Assembly: GCF_017312485.1 (NCBI RefSeq)
Contig: NZ_BMBA01000006.1
Span: 124,001 to 188,000, forward strand
DNA: 64,000 nt
Reading direction: 5' to 3'
From: Clostridium zeae
GTDB taxonomy: Bacteria; Bacillota; Clostridia; Clostridiales; Clostridiaceae
A program made the translations under genes and the position numbers. The notes under the pieces were generated by a model. The model was not told the origin of the DNA. It was given only the letters and a program-made list of their open reading frames with translations, and ran no database searches. Below, in pieces: positions 47,734 to 57,533 of this stretch (position 1 is the stretch's first letter; every line of letters starts with the position of its first letter).

Positions 47734-48022
47734 CATTATTTAGTTATTTTTGTATAAATGTAGTATTATTTATTATCCTATCCAACTATTAACTTATGTT
47801 AAGCCTGAATATGTGTAAATATAAATACGTATACTAACTTAAAATCCAGCATAAACTTCAAAATAAACTTATAAATTATTATAAGTTTATTTAAATATTC
47901 ACAATAATACAACCATTAAATTAACATGTTAAGTTAACTTATTACGGTATAACCTCGTATTTAATTGATAGTTGAGCTATATATAATTGAAAATATATTG
48001 CAGAAATTGTTAAATTTTTATC
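47734..48022. other. Non-coding region upstream of the flavodiiron gene
   Basis: About 290 bp, very AT-rich, no ORF. It contains a perfect AT-only hairpin at about 47862-47891 (arms AATAAACTTATAA) and a second small dyad TTAACATGTTAA near 47931. No terminator-like T-run follows them. Confidence 0.45.
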
Positions 48023-48050
48023 TTTACAAAAAATATGATTAGTGTATAAT
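48023..48050 (+). promoter_or_regulatory. Predicted promoter of the flavodiiron gene
   Basis: -35 TTTACA (48023-48028), 16-nt spacer, -10 TATAAT (48045-48050), about 75 bp before the ATG. Confidence 0.6.
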
Positions 48051-48125
48051 ATATTTATAACAAATAATAATTATTAATTAATAAGATATGTATATTAATA
48101 TGGATAGTTGAGGAGAGTGATCTTA

Positions 48126-50777
48126 ATGCGTTCTTTAGAAGTTAAAAATGATATTCATTGGGTAGGAGCTTTAGATCCCGATTTAAGAATTTTTGATATT
48201 ATAATGTATACTCCAAACGGAACAACTTATAACTCATATGTAGTTAAAGGTAGTGAAAAAGTAGCTATATTTGAAACAGTTAAAGTTCAATTTTTCGATC
48301 AATATATAGCTAGACTTAAAAGTTTAAATGTTGATATAAATAATATAGATTATATTGTTGTTGATCATACAGAACCTGATCATGCTGGATCAGTAGCTAA
48401 GCTATTAGAACTTTCTCCTAATGCAAAAATAGTTGGATCTGCTCCAGCTATAAAATTTATGCGTAAAATCGCCAATACTGACTTTGAAGCAATAGTGGTT
48501 AATGATAAAGATACTCTAAGTTTAGGTAATAAAACATTAACATTTATATCTGCTCCATTCTTACATTGGCCTGACTCTATATACACTTATGTAGAAGAGG
48601 ATAAAGTACTAATAACATGCGACTCTTTTGGAAGTCATTTCTGCTTTGAAGAAGTATTTGATGACTTAATCCCTGCAGAAGATCATGATAGATATATGGA
48701 ATCTTTAAGATATTATTATGATTGCATTATGGGACCATTTAAGCCATATGTTTTAAAAGCAATTGAAAAAATAAAAGACCTTCAAATAGACACAATTTGC
48801 ACAGGTCATGGTCCAATTCTAAGAACAACTGCATGGGACGTAGTTAATTTATATAAAGAATGGAGCACACCTGCTTCTCCAAGAGAAGACGGCAAGAAAA
48901 AAATCACTATATCATATGTTTCAGCATATGGTTATACTGAACAATTAGCTCACAAGATAGCAGAAGGTATTAATTCTACCGGAGCTTATGAAATTAAAAT
49001 ATATAACGTAATTCATCATGATATTAAAGATATTGTTGCTGATATCAGTGATTCTGATGGTATCTTATTTGGTTCGCCTACAATAGTTAGTGAATTATTA
49101 GAACCTATCAGAGATGTGCTATCAAAATTAAACCCAGTTATACACGGTGGTAAAGTAGCAGCGGCTTTCGGATCCTATGGATGGAGTGGAGAAGCTGTTC
49201 CAAGAATAGAAACAAGATTAGAAGAACTTAAGATGAAAACTTATGGACCAGGATTAAAAATAAACTTCAAACCTTCAGAAGAAGACTTACAAAAGGCTTT
49301 TGAATTTGGAGTTGGTTTTGGAGAAACGGTCCTAGAAAAAAAAAAATCTGAATACATCCCCAACGATAAACCAACACTAGAAAAAATTGAAGACCCATCA
49401 GGTGAATTAAAGCTTTGGAAATGCGTTATATGCGGTGAAATATTCGAAAGTGAACTACCTCTTGAAATTTGTCCGGTGTGTGGTGCTGGAAGTGACCAGT
49501 TTGTAGAAGTTGAAAGAGAAACTGCTACATCTGTTGAAGAAAATAATGATAAATATGTTATTATAGGTAATGGTGCAGCTGGCTTCTACGCAGCTAAGTC
49601 AATAAGAGAAAACAATAAAAAAGGTGAGATTACAATTGTATCTAAAGAGGATGTAAGATCTTATTTTAGACCTCAATTATCAGATTTAATTACTAAGGAT
49701 ATTCCTGAAGACAAGTTCTATATAGCTCCTGAAAAGTGGTATGAAGAAAATTCTATAAAGCAACTACTTGGAGTTACAGTTACAGATATAATATCAAATG
49801 ATAAAGTTATCAAGTTGGATAATGGCGAAGCTTTAAGTTATGACAAGCTAATACTTGCTAATGGAAGTTACAACTTTATTCCACCTACAGCACTTATATC
49901 GCCAAATGGAGAAAAACTATCTGAGTTAAATTCATTTAACTATTCTAAAATTAATGGAGTGTATACAATTAAGGATGTTAATGACACTTATGAAGTTAAG
50001 AATGCTTTAAAAGACTCTAAAAAGGTAATAGTTATCGGCGGTGGTTTATTAGGCTTAGAAGCAGCTTATGAAATAGCTAGAAAAGATACTAAGGTTACTG
50101 TAGTAGAATTTTTACCAAGATTGCTTCCTAGACAGTTGGATGAAGATGGTTCTAAGTTATTTAAAAATATAATTGATAAATCTGAAGTGGATGTTATTTT
50201 AGGTGAGTGTTGCAAAGAAATTATAGTTGAAAATAATACTGTGACTGGAATTAAGCTAGCAAGCGGAAAAATCATGAATTGTGACTTGCTCTTATTCTCA
50301 GTAGGTATAAGACCACATAGTGAATTAGCGAAGCTCGCAGGAGTAGATATCAACAGAGGTATCTTAGTTAATGATAATATGGAAACAAATATACCTTCGA
50401 TTTATGCTTGTGGTGACGTTGCAGAACTTAATGGTATAGTATATGGCACTTGGCCCGCTGCCATCGAAATGGGCAAAGTAGCTGGAACTAATGCAGTTTC
50501 TAACTGTAAATCATTCAATAAATTTGTTTCATCAGTTATGTTTAATGCTTTAGGAGCTCATATCTTCTCTGCTGGTTCAATAGATTTTGCAGATGAATCA
50601 CTTGAAGAAGTTGCTAACAATGTTCCTGAAGATCAATATAGTAAATTATTTTTTAAAGATGATAAACTTGTCGCTGGTATACTTATCGGTGGACTAGGAA
50701 AAGCAACTAAAATCCTAAGTGGAATAAGCAAAGGATTATCAAAAGCTGAAGCTTTATCCTCAGGTTTAATTTCTTAA
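48126..50777 (+). CDS. fdpF: Class F flavodiiron protein: FDP core, rubredoxin and NADH:rubredoxin reductase in one chain
   Basis: NADH-driven reductase of oxygen (and possibly nitric oxide) to protect an anaerobe. 883 residues in four parts: metallo-beta-lactamase-like diiron domain (about 1-250, metal ligands in H-T-E-P-D-H-A-G, H-W-P-D-S and G-H-G-P), flavodoxin domain for FMN (about 260-400, S-A-Y-G-Y-T-E), rubredoxin (C433-x-x-C436 and C449-x-x-C452), and an FAD/NAD(P)H oxidoreductase (about 475-880, G-N-G-A-A-G and G-G-G-L-L-G). The whole electron chain is in one protein, so no partner genes are needed. The ATG at 48126 follows GAGGAGAGTG; a TTG 18 nt earlier is not used. Confidence 0.93.
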   Translation: MRSLEVKNDIHWVGALDPDLRIFDIIMYTPNGTTYNSYVVKGSEKVAIFETVKVQFFDQYIARLKSLNVDINNIDYIVVDHTEPDHAGSVAKLLELSPNAKIVGSAPAIKFMRKIANTDFEAIVVNDKDTLSLGNKTLTFISAPFLHWPDSIYTYVEEDKVLITCDSFGSHFCFEEVFDDLIPAEDHDRYMESLRYYYDCIMGPFKPYVLKAIEKIKDLQIDTICTGHGPILRTTAWDVVNLYKEWSTPASPREDGKKKITISYVSAYGYTEQLAHKIAEGINSTGAYEIKIYNVIHHDIKDIVADISDSDGILFGSPTIVSELLEPIRDVLSKLNPVIHGGKVAAAFGSYGWSGEAVPRIETRLEELKMKTYGPGLKINFKPSEEDLQKAFEFGVGFGETVLEKKKSEYIPNDKPTLEKIEDPSGELKLWKCVICGEIFESELPLEICPVCGAGSDQFVEVERETATSVEENNDKYVIIGNGAAGFYAAKSIRENNKKGEITIVSKEDVRSYFRPQLSDLITKDIPEDKFYIAPEKWYEENSIKQLLGVTVTDIISNDKVIKLDNGEALSYDKLILANGSYNFIPPTALISPNGEKLSELNSFNYSKINGVYTIKDVNDTYEVKNALKDSKKVIVIGGGLLGLEAAYEIARKDTKVTVVEFLPRLLPRQLDEDGSKLFKNIIDKSEVDVILGECCKEIIVENNTVTGIKLASGKIMNCDLLLFSVGIRPHSELAKLAGVDINRGILVNDNMETNIPSIYACGDVAELNGIVYGTWPAAIEMGKVAGTNAVSNCKSFNKFVSSVMFNALGAHIFSAGSIDFADESLEEVANNVPEDQYSKLFFKDDKLVAGILIGGLGKATKILSGISKGLSKAEALSSGLIS

Positions 50778-50780
50778 ATA

Positions 50781-50799
50781 TAGTTGAACCACTTCATAA
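50781..50799. repeat. Repeat family B, left-end fragment
   Basis: TAGTTGAACCACTTCATAA matches the left end of family B copy 3 (AGATGAACCACTTCATA). No right arm follows; a terminator occupies the place. Confidence 0.45.
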
Positions 50800-50817
50800 T
50801 TGCTTTATTTGTGAAAA

Positions 50818-50854
50818 TAGAAAGGTAAAGATTTTTTTAATCTTTACCTTTCTA
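50818..50854. terminator. Shared bidirectional terminator
   Basis: Hairpin AGAAAGGTAAAGA with TCTTTACCTTTCT and a T-rich loop, between the convergent flavodiiron and ssb genes. Confidence 0.75.
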
Positions 50855-50858
50855 ACTT

Positions 50859-51224
50859 TTAATTGTTATCTTCATTTACTAGTTCATCATCGCTGTCTAT
50901 ATTTTTACGATGCCCAACAAATCTAAAGTCTTCAGCCACTACTTCTGCTATGTATTTTTTATTTCCATCTTTATCTTCATAGCTTCCTGTTCTTAGTCTT
51001 CCACTTAGACTTATTATACTTCCTTTTTTCATATATTTACAAACAACTTCAGCTTTCCTTCCCCAAAGGGTAACAGGAATTAAATCAGATTTTCTTTCCC
51101 CGTCTGAAGATTTAAAGTTTCTTTCTACAGCAATGATAAATTTAGTATATATTTTCTCGCTGTCTTCAACTATTCTTAGTTCAGGGTCTCTTATTAATCT
51201 TCCTAATAAAACAATTTTATTCAT
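50859..51224 (-). CDS. ssb: Single-stranded DNA-binding protein, short paralogue
   Basis: 121 residues. OB-fold of the Ssb family (M-N-K-I-V-L-L-G-R-L-I-R-D-P-E-L-R about 1-17, V-T-L-W-G-R-K-A-E-V, I-S-L-S-G-R-L-R-T-G-S-Y). The tail after the OB-fold is very short and lacks the acidic D-D-D-I-P-F-type tip through which main SSB proteins recruit replication partners. It is therefore probably an accessory SSB, not the replicative one. Single gene with good RBS (GGAGG). Confidence 0.9.
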   Translation of the reverse strand: MNKIVLLGRLIRDPELRIVEDSEKIYTKFIIAVERNFKSSDGERKSDLIPVTLWGRKAEVVCKYMKKGSIISLSGRLRTGSYEDKDGNKKYIAEVVAEDFRFVGHRKNIDSDDELVNEDNN

Positions 51225-51320
51225 ATTTTAACCTCCTGAAAATTCATATTGTAAATTCTAACCATTCAGGAGATTTTTATACACATTTAATTAATCACTT
51301 AAAATAATTCTTTTTTACCT

Positions 51321-52154
51321 TTATTGCTCTGCAAGAACTGCATTTATTTCTCCACCTAATAATAATATTAATGAAGTTATAAACAACCAGGTCATAAGTA
51401 TAAACATCGCTCCAAGACTACCGTAAAATCTTGAATAATTATTAAAATTATTAACATAGTAGGAGAATAAATATGATACTAATAGCCACCCAACAGTACT
51501 CACCACTGCTCCCGGAAGAACTTCAGACCATCCTAGTTTTCTATTAGGAGTAAAATGATATAATGATGCAAATACTAATATCATCATAGATATTAAGAAC
51601 ATGAATCTGACCATATCCCACATAAATTTTATGGTTTCATCGAATGGAAATCTAGCCATCAAAAATTGACCAATCAAATCTCCAAATACCATAAGAAATA
51701 ATGTTATAACTATCATTAGTGCAAACACTATTGTGCATAAAATAGCTATAGAGGTAACCTTAAAATAGGATCTACTCTCCTTTACCTCATATGCCTTATT
51801 TAAACCCTTTATAACTCCACTAAACCCAGAAGAAGATGTCCATAATGCAAGCAACAAACTTATCCATAACAAGTTTTTCTGCTGAACTTCAACTACTTCT
51901 ATTACAGTAGATTTTATTAGATTAAACGCACTTACTGGTAAAACTAAACTCAAGCTTGATAAAATTTGCTCGCTTTTTAAGCTGCTCATCCCTACAATTG
52001 TCATTATAAACATCAAGAATGGAAAAAATGAAAGTATTAAGTTATATGCTAGCTGAGAAGCTAATGCAAAGATATCATCATTCATTACTTTTTTAATAAG
52101 TGTTTTTAAAATATCAGTCAAACAACCTTTTTTCACTAAACAATCTTTATTCAT
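51321..52154 (-). CDS. YihY/BrkB family membrane protein
   Basis: 277 residues, six predicted membrane helices, with the family pattern A-Y-N-L-I-L-S-F-F-P-F (about 37-47), S-S-S-G-F-S-G-V-I-K-G-L-N-K-A-Y (about 105-120), P-N-R-K-L, and P-G-A-V-V-S-T-V-G-W. The molecular role of this family is not established despite the old label 'ribonuclease BN'. Single gene with RBS AAAGGTGG. Confidence 0.92.
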   Translation of the reverse strand: MNKDCLVKKGCLTDILKTLIKKVMNDDIFALASQLAYNLILSFFPFLMFIMTIVGMSSLKSEQILSSLSLVLPVSAFNLIKSTVIEVVEVQQKNLLWISLLLALWTSSSGFSGVIKGLNKAYEVKESRSYFKVTSIAILCTIVFALMIVITLFLMVFGDLIGQFLMARFPFDETIKFMWDMVRFMFLISMMILVFASLYHFTPNRKLGWSEVLPGAVVSTVGWLLVSYLFSYYVNNFNNYSRFYGSLGAMFILMTWLFITSLILLLGGEINAVLAEQ

Positions 52155-52340
52155 TAGACCACCTTTATTAATGCTCGTAATAATAATATATTGTGCTAAT
52201 GTCTATTATTATTACCTATAAATTTTAAATTATATATGGCAATTTATATAACATACTATGAATCATCTTATAGTATTAAACATTACAAAGCCGAAAATTT
52301 AAGCAGCACCTTTATATAATAAAAAAGATACTGCCTTCTT

Positions 52341-53801
52341 TTAGATACTCTGTGCTTTCTTAAAAAATTTACTTATAAAAGCTTTTAGAACTTTATCTTT
52401 TGTTATATATAGAAGCACTAAATAATAAAGTACATTAACTGTTACTGCAATAAAAAATACAGGAACAACTCTATTTGTTATCATCCTTATACCTAAAGTT
52501 ATAGGAATAAACATCAAAGAGTATATGAGATATTTAAGCTTCTCTAATTTAAATAAATTCAACTTTACCTTAAGAACAAATATTGAATACGTTAGTTCCA
52601 TACTAATTAATAAGAAATTAGCTAATGCCGTTGTATAAATAGCGGTAACTGCTGAAAATATGCCAAGTTTAATTAGAGTTATATTAAATATTAAATTCAT
52701 TATACCTGCTGCTAATATGAATAACACAAGTCTTCTTTCTCTTCTTTTTACATAAAGTATTTGATTAGTAAATACAGACTCAAATGCTGAAGTTATCATG
52801 AACAAAGCAAACCCTTGTAATACAGGAATAGTATCAACATACTTTGCTCCACCATAAATAAGCACAATTTCCCTTGCTACAACAAATATGCCCACTGCAG
52901 CTGGAAAGATAAACGCAAATAGATTTTCACAAACCTTATTTAAGAGATTATGATAGCCTTCTTGATCATCTTTTGCAATAATATTTGCCAATCTCGGTAT
53001 TGTTACATACACAACTGATAATATTAAAGTATTCACCATAGATGTTATATATGAAGATAAGGTATAGTATGCTACAGATTTATCATTAACATAATTTCCA
53101 AGCATAACTCTATCTAGCTGTATATAGAGCATATTAGCATTTCCCATTATTAAAGACATTAATAGATATTTTATATGTATATTTAGCTTTATTCCTTTAA
53201 AGTCAAATCCTATTTTTCTCTTTATATAAATAAAACTTACAAAATAATTTAAAAGAGTATATGCATTTATTATTAACGTATATATAATATAATCTTTTTC
53301 CGTTCTAACAAAAGCAAAAAGGCAAATAAGATATAAGATCCTGACTATTATTGTTTTTATAGCTATGAAATCATAATTCTCTAAAGCTTCATTTGCCCAT
53401 TCAATATAAAATACATTTGCAAATATATTTATAGAATACAACATTAATACAGGATACTTTATAGTTCCTCCATACTCCATATTAGTAAATATAATAAATA
53501 TGCTTAAAACTATTATATTTGCTATAACTCCTATAACGAATAAACTAGTAAATACCGTCTTAAGCTTATTTTTATCATTTCTTATTCTGCTCATTTCTCT
53601 TAGGCCATATTGATAAATTCCAAAGGTCGCAAAAATATAGAAATAATTATATATAGCATCTGCGTGATTGATCATTCCCATATGATCATCACCTATTACT
53701 CTATAAGCATAAGGTCCGATTATTAATGGCACAATTATATTAAAAGTACTTAATAACACTTTAAAAATTACATTTCTTGTTATAGATTTATTCTTTTCCA
53801 T
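52341..53801 (-). CDS. Polysaccharide flippase (Wzx/RfbX-type, MOP superfamily)
   Basis: 486 residues, about 12-14 membrane helices across the whole length. N-terminal segment P-L-I-I-G-P-Y-A-Y-R-V-I-G (about 21-33) and Y-G-L-R-E-M-S-R-I-R (about 60-70) are typical of O-antigen or teichoic polysaccharide flippases. No glycosyltransferase genes lie beside it, so it is an orphan flippase in this window. Substrate unknown. Confidence 0.85.
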   Translation of the reverse strand: MEKNKSITRNVIFKVLLSTFNIIVPLIIGPYAYRVIGDDHMGMINHADAIYNYFYIFATFGIYQYGLREMSRIRNDKNKLKTVFTSLFVIGVIANIIVLSIFIIFTNMEYGGTIKYPVLMLYSINIFANVFYIEWANEALENYDFIAIKTIIVRILYLICLFAFVRTEKDYIIYTLIINAYTLLNYFVSFIYIKRKIGFDFKGIKLNIHIKYLLMSLIMGNANMLYIQLDRVMLGNYVNDKSVAYYTLSSYITSMVNTLILSVVYVTIPRLANIIAKDDQEGYHNLLNKVCENLFAFIFPAAVGIFVVAREIVLIYGGAKYVDTIPVLQGFALFMITSAFESVFTNQILYVKRRERRLVLFILAAGIMNLIFNITLIKLGIFSAVTAIYTTALANFLLISMELTYSIFVLKVKLNLFKLEKLKYLIYSLMFIPITLGIRMITNRVVPVFFIAVTVNVLYYLVLLYITKDKVLKAFISKFFKKAQSI

Positions 53802-54138
53802 TAGCTTAACCTTCCGTAATTAAAAGTAAAAATTTATTCTATACAACAAGTAATTATATTTTATTGTTATACTATTGTCCATTAATAAAGTGTTACATTT
53901 ATGAATAAATTAATACTTATAGCACTATGTTGAAATCTCTGTACCAACATCATGCCCTTGTAATTTAAAATTTTTCTATTTTATTTATGCAATAGTAAGT
54001 AGTATAATTTACTTGTTATGTAACTATTTATTTGTACATGTTCAAAAATCATCAAAGCATGCTATTTTCAGAACTATTACGGGTTCTAGTGATACAAGTA
54101 AAAATATAACTTTATTAGATTTAGAGAGGATGAATTGT
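53802..54138. other. Non-coding region upstream of the epimerase-like gene
   Basis: About 337 bp. It contains a fragment resembling the outer flank and arm start of family C (53921-53940, AGCACTATGTTGAAATCT), a half copy of family D inverted (54031-54052, TTTGTACATGTTCAAAAATC), and a TATAAT at 54003-54008 that may be the -10 for the next gene. The in-frame extension of that gene from 54013 overlaps the repeat and is not considered coding. Confidence 0.5.
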
Positions 54139-55017
54139 ATGATAAATACTATAGAAAATCAATTTTTAAAAATAAGCAGCACAACTCATGGTGGCGAACT
54201 TCACAGCATATTATCAAAAATAGATGGTACAGAATTTCTTTGGAATGGTGATGAGACTTTTTGGAAATATCACGCTCCAATTCTGTTCCCTATTGTAGGA
54301 AAAGTAAATAACAATGAGTACTCAGTAGACGGAATTAAATATACACTGCCTCAACATGGGCTTGCTAGAGTAAAGGACTTTGAACTAATAGAAAAAAACG
54401 GAAATTCATTTACATATGAATTAAAATATTCTGAAGAAACTTTAAATGTATTTCCTTTCAAATTTTCACTTAAAATCATATATTCTTTATTTGAGAACAC
54501 TTTAAATATTAATTATGTGGTAACAAATGTTGATTCTAAAGATATGTTCTTCTCAATAGGTGCGCATCCTGCTTTTATGTGTCCTTTATTAGACAATGAA
54601 ACAATGGATGACTATTATTTTGAATTTAGTGAAAATGAAACATCTTCTTTAATGCCACTAAATACTAATGGATTTTTTAAGAGAGAACAAGTCCCATTTT
54701 TAGAAAACGAGAAAATCATTCCTTTATCCAAAGAATTATTTAAGAATGACGCATTGGTTCTAAAAAACTTAAATTCTGAAATAATTTCCTTAAAGTCTAA
54801 AAATCATTCTAAATCACTAGATTTTAATTTTTCAGAATTTCCTTATCTAGGACTTTGGTCAAAGCCAACAGGTGCACCTTTTGTTTGTATTGAACCATGG
54901 CTTGGACACTCTGACTTTGAAGACTTTACAGGAGATTTTTCACAAAAAGAAGGAATTTTAATGCTTGAAGAAAATGAAACCTTCTCTTGCAAGTATTCAA
55001 TAAAATTTAATGTTTAA
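54139..55017 (+). CDS. Aldose 1-epimerase family protein (LacX-like)
   Basis: 292 residues, beta-sandwich galactose-mutarotase fold. Visible: S-T-T-H-G-G-E-L-H-S-I about 12-22, F-L-W-N-G-D about 30-35, P-I-L-F-P-I-V-G-K-V about 46-55, P-Q-H-G-L-A-R about 68-74, and S-I-G-A-H-P-A-F about 137-144 with the catalytic His. A Glu in C-I-E-P-W-L-G-H completes the site. Such LacX-type proteins probably act on a sugar or sugar phosphate, but the substrate is unknown. The ATG at 54139 follows AGAGAGGA with correct spacing. Confidence 0.88.
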   Translation: MINTIENQFLKISSTTHGGELHSILSKIDGTEFLWNGDETFWKYHAPILFPIVGKVNNNEYSVDGIKYTLPQHGLARVKDFELIEKNGNSFTYELKYSEETLNVFPFKFSLKIIYSLFENTLNINYVVTNVDSKDMFFSIGAHPAFMCPLLDNETMDDYYFEFSENETSSLMPLNTNGFFKREQVPFLENEKIIPLSKELFKNDALVLKNLNSEIISLKSKNHSKSLDFNFSEFPYLGLWSKPTGAPFVCIEPWLGHSDFEDFTGDFSQKEGILMLEENETFSCKYSIKFNV

Positions 55018-55030
55018 TATATAATAATAA

Positions 55031-55062
55031 ATGGGTACACCACTATAAAAAGGTGTACCCAT
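55031..55062. terminator. Bidirectional terminator between convergent genes
   Basis: Perfect 11-bp arms ATGGGTACACC and complement around a 10-nt AT loop, between the stops of the epimerase-like gene and the helicase gene. No long T-run on either side. Confidence 0.7.
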
Positions 55063-55065
55063 TTA

Positions 55066-57429
55066 TCATTTAACTTCCGTATTCCAAAATTTTTGTAGCT
55101 GAGCTTTTAATGAATTTTTATCATTTATAACATAATATTTACTTACCCATTCCCTTGGCATCAAAGTCATATATTTATTTGTAGCAAACCTATCATCAAT
55201 AAGTAAGACTGCGCCTATATCGTCTTCTGTTCTAATAACTCTTCCCGCAGCTTGAAGAACCTTATTCATACCAGGATAAGTATAAGAATAATCATAACCT
55301 GTGTCATTATCATCGAAAAAGTTTCTTATTAATTCTCTTTCAGTGCACAATTGAGGAAGTCCAACACCAATAATTACTGCACCAATAAGCCTGTCATTTG
55401 TTAAATCTATTCCTTCGGAAAATATCCCGCCTATTACACAAAAAGCTATCATAGTGTTTTGAGGATTGTTGCTAAATCTATTAAGAAACTCTTCTCTTTC
55501 ATCTTCATTCATTTCCCCACTCTGTAGTAGAGTATATAAATTTGGATATGCTTTTGTAAATTCTTCATAAACATTAATCATAAATGAGTATGATGGTAAA
55601 AACACCATATAATTACCTACTTTTGAACTTGTAAAATTATATATATAATCAACTATAGCTTTTATATTCTTTTCTCTATGCTTATATCTTGTAGACAGTT
55701 TAACTATATTTAGACTCATGTTTTCTCTATCAAAGGGTGAGGCTAGTCTAAGCTTATAACTGTGTTCATTACCTCCTAGTATATCAATAAAGTAATTTAA
55801 TGGTGTCAATGTGGCCGAAAAAATTATTCTGCTACTTGCCCTCTCCATTGAATTTATCATTTTATTTCTAGGATAAATGCAAAATAACTTTAATATAACT
55901 CTTTTATTTGAGCAATCTACATAGCTTATATAACCATCATCATAACTTTCTCCTATATTTATAAAAGAATTTAATTGAAAGTACAATTCCAATATGTTCT
56001 CGTAACCTTCAGTACCTCTACTCTTAATTAGATACTCATCACATTCTTTTAGAAAATTTCTTATTAATTGATATATTTCTTTAGGATTTTCATCTAGCAC
56101 CAAATGATCTTCCTGTATTTCTTCCGTTCTTCTTCTCAGTTCAATCATAAAAGTATTTAATGCGTTAAGACTTTTATGCATTCCAGGCAATTTACCCTTG
56201 GCTATTTTCTTGCACTCCATTACTTTACTTTTGTCTATCTCAGCTGAAAACATTTCTCTTGCACGTTCTACTAGATTATGTGCCTCATCAATTAAAAAAA
56301 TATATTTTTCACTTATATCTTCAAAAAATCTTCTTAAATACACCTTAGGATCAAAAGCATAATTATAATCACAAATTATAGCATCACACCAAAATGTTAA
56401 ATCTAAAGAGAATTCAAAAGGGCATAACTGGTGTTTCATTGCATATTGTTCGATTGCATTCCTTGTTAGGGAATCTTCCTTTGCTATTATATCTAACGTA
56501 GCCTCATTTACTTTATCATAGTAGTTCTCCGCATACTTGCAGTCTTCTGGATTACATGCTGCTCCTTTGTTAAAACATATTTTATCTTTTGCAGTAATTG
56601 TGATTGATTTGCAACTTAAACCCTTTTCTCTTAATCTTTGAAATCCCTCTTCTGCAACTGTACGAGTTATCGTTTTAGCAGTAAGATAAAAAATTCTATC
56701 TCCATGCCCTTCCGCTAATGCTTTTACTGCTGGAAATATAGTTGATATTGTTTTCCCTATACCTGTAGGAGCCTGAACAAACAGGGTATCTTCCTGTTTT
56801 ATTGTGTTATATGCAGCAACCGCAAGTTCTCTTTGACCTTTTCTATAGGTACTGAAAGGAAAAGTAACTTCATAAATGGAATTGTTTCTTTTCTCCTTCC
56901 ATTCAATCTCCCTCTCTGCCCATAGACAATATCTTTCTACTACACTCATAACAAAACTTTGAAGCTCATATTCACTAAAACTTTTTCTTATGGATTTAAC
57001 TTCATTTGTACTCAATTGATAATAGCTAAGTTGAATATCAATTTTATCAAGCTTTTTGTCAATCAAATAGAAATACGCATAAAATTTAGCCTGTGCCCAA
57101 TGAAGTGGATTATAATCTTCGTCTATAATAGTTAAATTGCTATTAGTGCTTTTTATTTCTTCAATAATGCTAGTATCGCCATCCTTAATTATCCCATCAG
57201 CTCTTCCTTCAATAATGATATCGAATTTATCAAATTGAAACTTATGTTTCATATAGACTTCTTTTTGATAATCTGAAAGTTCCTTTTCATTTTGCTTTTG
57301 AAGTTTCTGATGAGCTTTAATACCTTCTTGAGCCCTGGACTTACTCATAAATCTATTATCTATACTTCCTGTTCTAAGTATAAATTCTACTATATTCCTA
57401 ACTGATATTTTAATATCCTTTTTTTCCAT
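55066..57429 (-). CDS. XPD/DinG-like ATP-dependent DNA helicase with N-terminal nuclease-type domain
   Basis: 787 residues. N-terminal PD-(D/E)XK-like domain (about 15-175) with F-D-I-I-I-E-G-R-A-D-G-I and I-I-E-E-I-K-S-T. Superfamily 2 helicase: Walker A Q-A-P-T-G-I-G-K-T-I (about 218-227), an Fe-S cluster region with four Cys (C-F-N-K-G-A-A-C ... C-K-Y ... C-P-F about 280-340), D-E-A-H box (about 378-381), and C-terminal motifs G-G-I-F-S-E-G-I-D and Q-A-A-G-R-V-I-R. The layout matches clostridial Rad3-related helicases; repair or processing of damaged DNA is likely but its exact role is unknown. Confidence 0.9.
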   Translation of the reverse strand: MEKKDIKISVRNIVEFILRTGSIDNRFMSKSRAQEGIKAHQKLQKQNEKELSDYQKEVYMKHKFQFDKFDIIIEGRADGIIKDGDTSIIEEIKSTNSNLTIIDEDYNPLHWAQAKFYAYFYLIDKKLDKIDIQLSYYQLSTNEVKSIRKSFSEYELQSFVMSVVERYCLWAEREIEWKEKRNNSIYEVTFPFSTYRKGQRELAVAAYNTIKQEDTLFVQAPTGIGKTISTIFPAVKALAEGHGDRIFYLTAKTITRTVAEEGFQRLREKGLSCKSITITAKDKICFNKGAACNPEDCKYAENYYDKVNEATLDIIAKEDSLTRNAIEQYAMKHQLCPFEFSLDLTFWCDAIICDYNYAFDPKVYLRRFFEDISEKYIFLIDEAHNLVERAREMFSAEIDKSKVMECKKIAKGKLPGMHKSLNALNTFMIELRRRTEEIQEDHLVLDENPKEIYQLIRNFLKECDEYLIKSRGTEGYENILELYFQLNSFINIGESYDDGYISYVDCSNKRVILKLFCIYPRNKMINSMERASSRIIFSATLTPLNYFIDILGGNEHSYKLRLASPFDRENMSLNIVKLSTRYKHREKNIKAIVDYIYNFTSSKVGNYMVFLPSYSFMINVYEEFTKAYPNLYTLLQSGEMNEDEREEFLNRFSNNPQNTMIAFCVIGGIFSEGIDLTNDRLIGAVIIGVGLPQLCTERELIRNFFDDNDTGYDYSYTYPGMNKVLQAAGRVIRTEDDIGAVLLIDDRFATNKYMTLMPREWVSKYYVINDKNSLKAQLQKFWNTEVK

Positions 57430-57533
57430 ATATTCATCCTTTTTCTCAACGATGCAACTTTAGTGGTATAATAAAAACACGATAAGTTAATTATAGAATA
57501 ACAAATGTGTATGTCAAAGGGAGATTTTTCAAC

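Noticed and set aside
54013-54138. 42-residue N-terminal extension of the aldose epimerase-like protein
   Set aside because: It covers a repeat fragment and the ribosome binding site of the internal ATG, and it has no family similarity.
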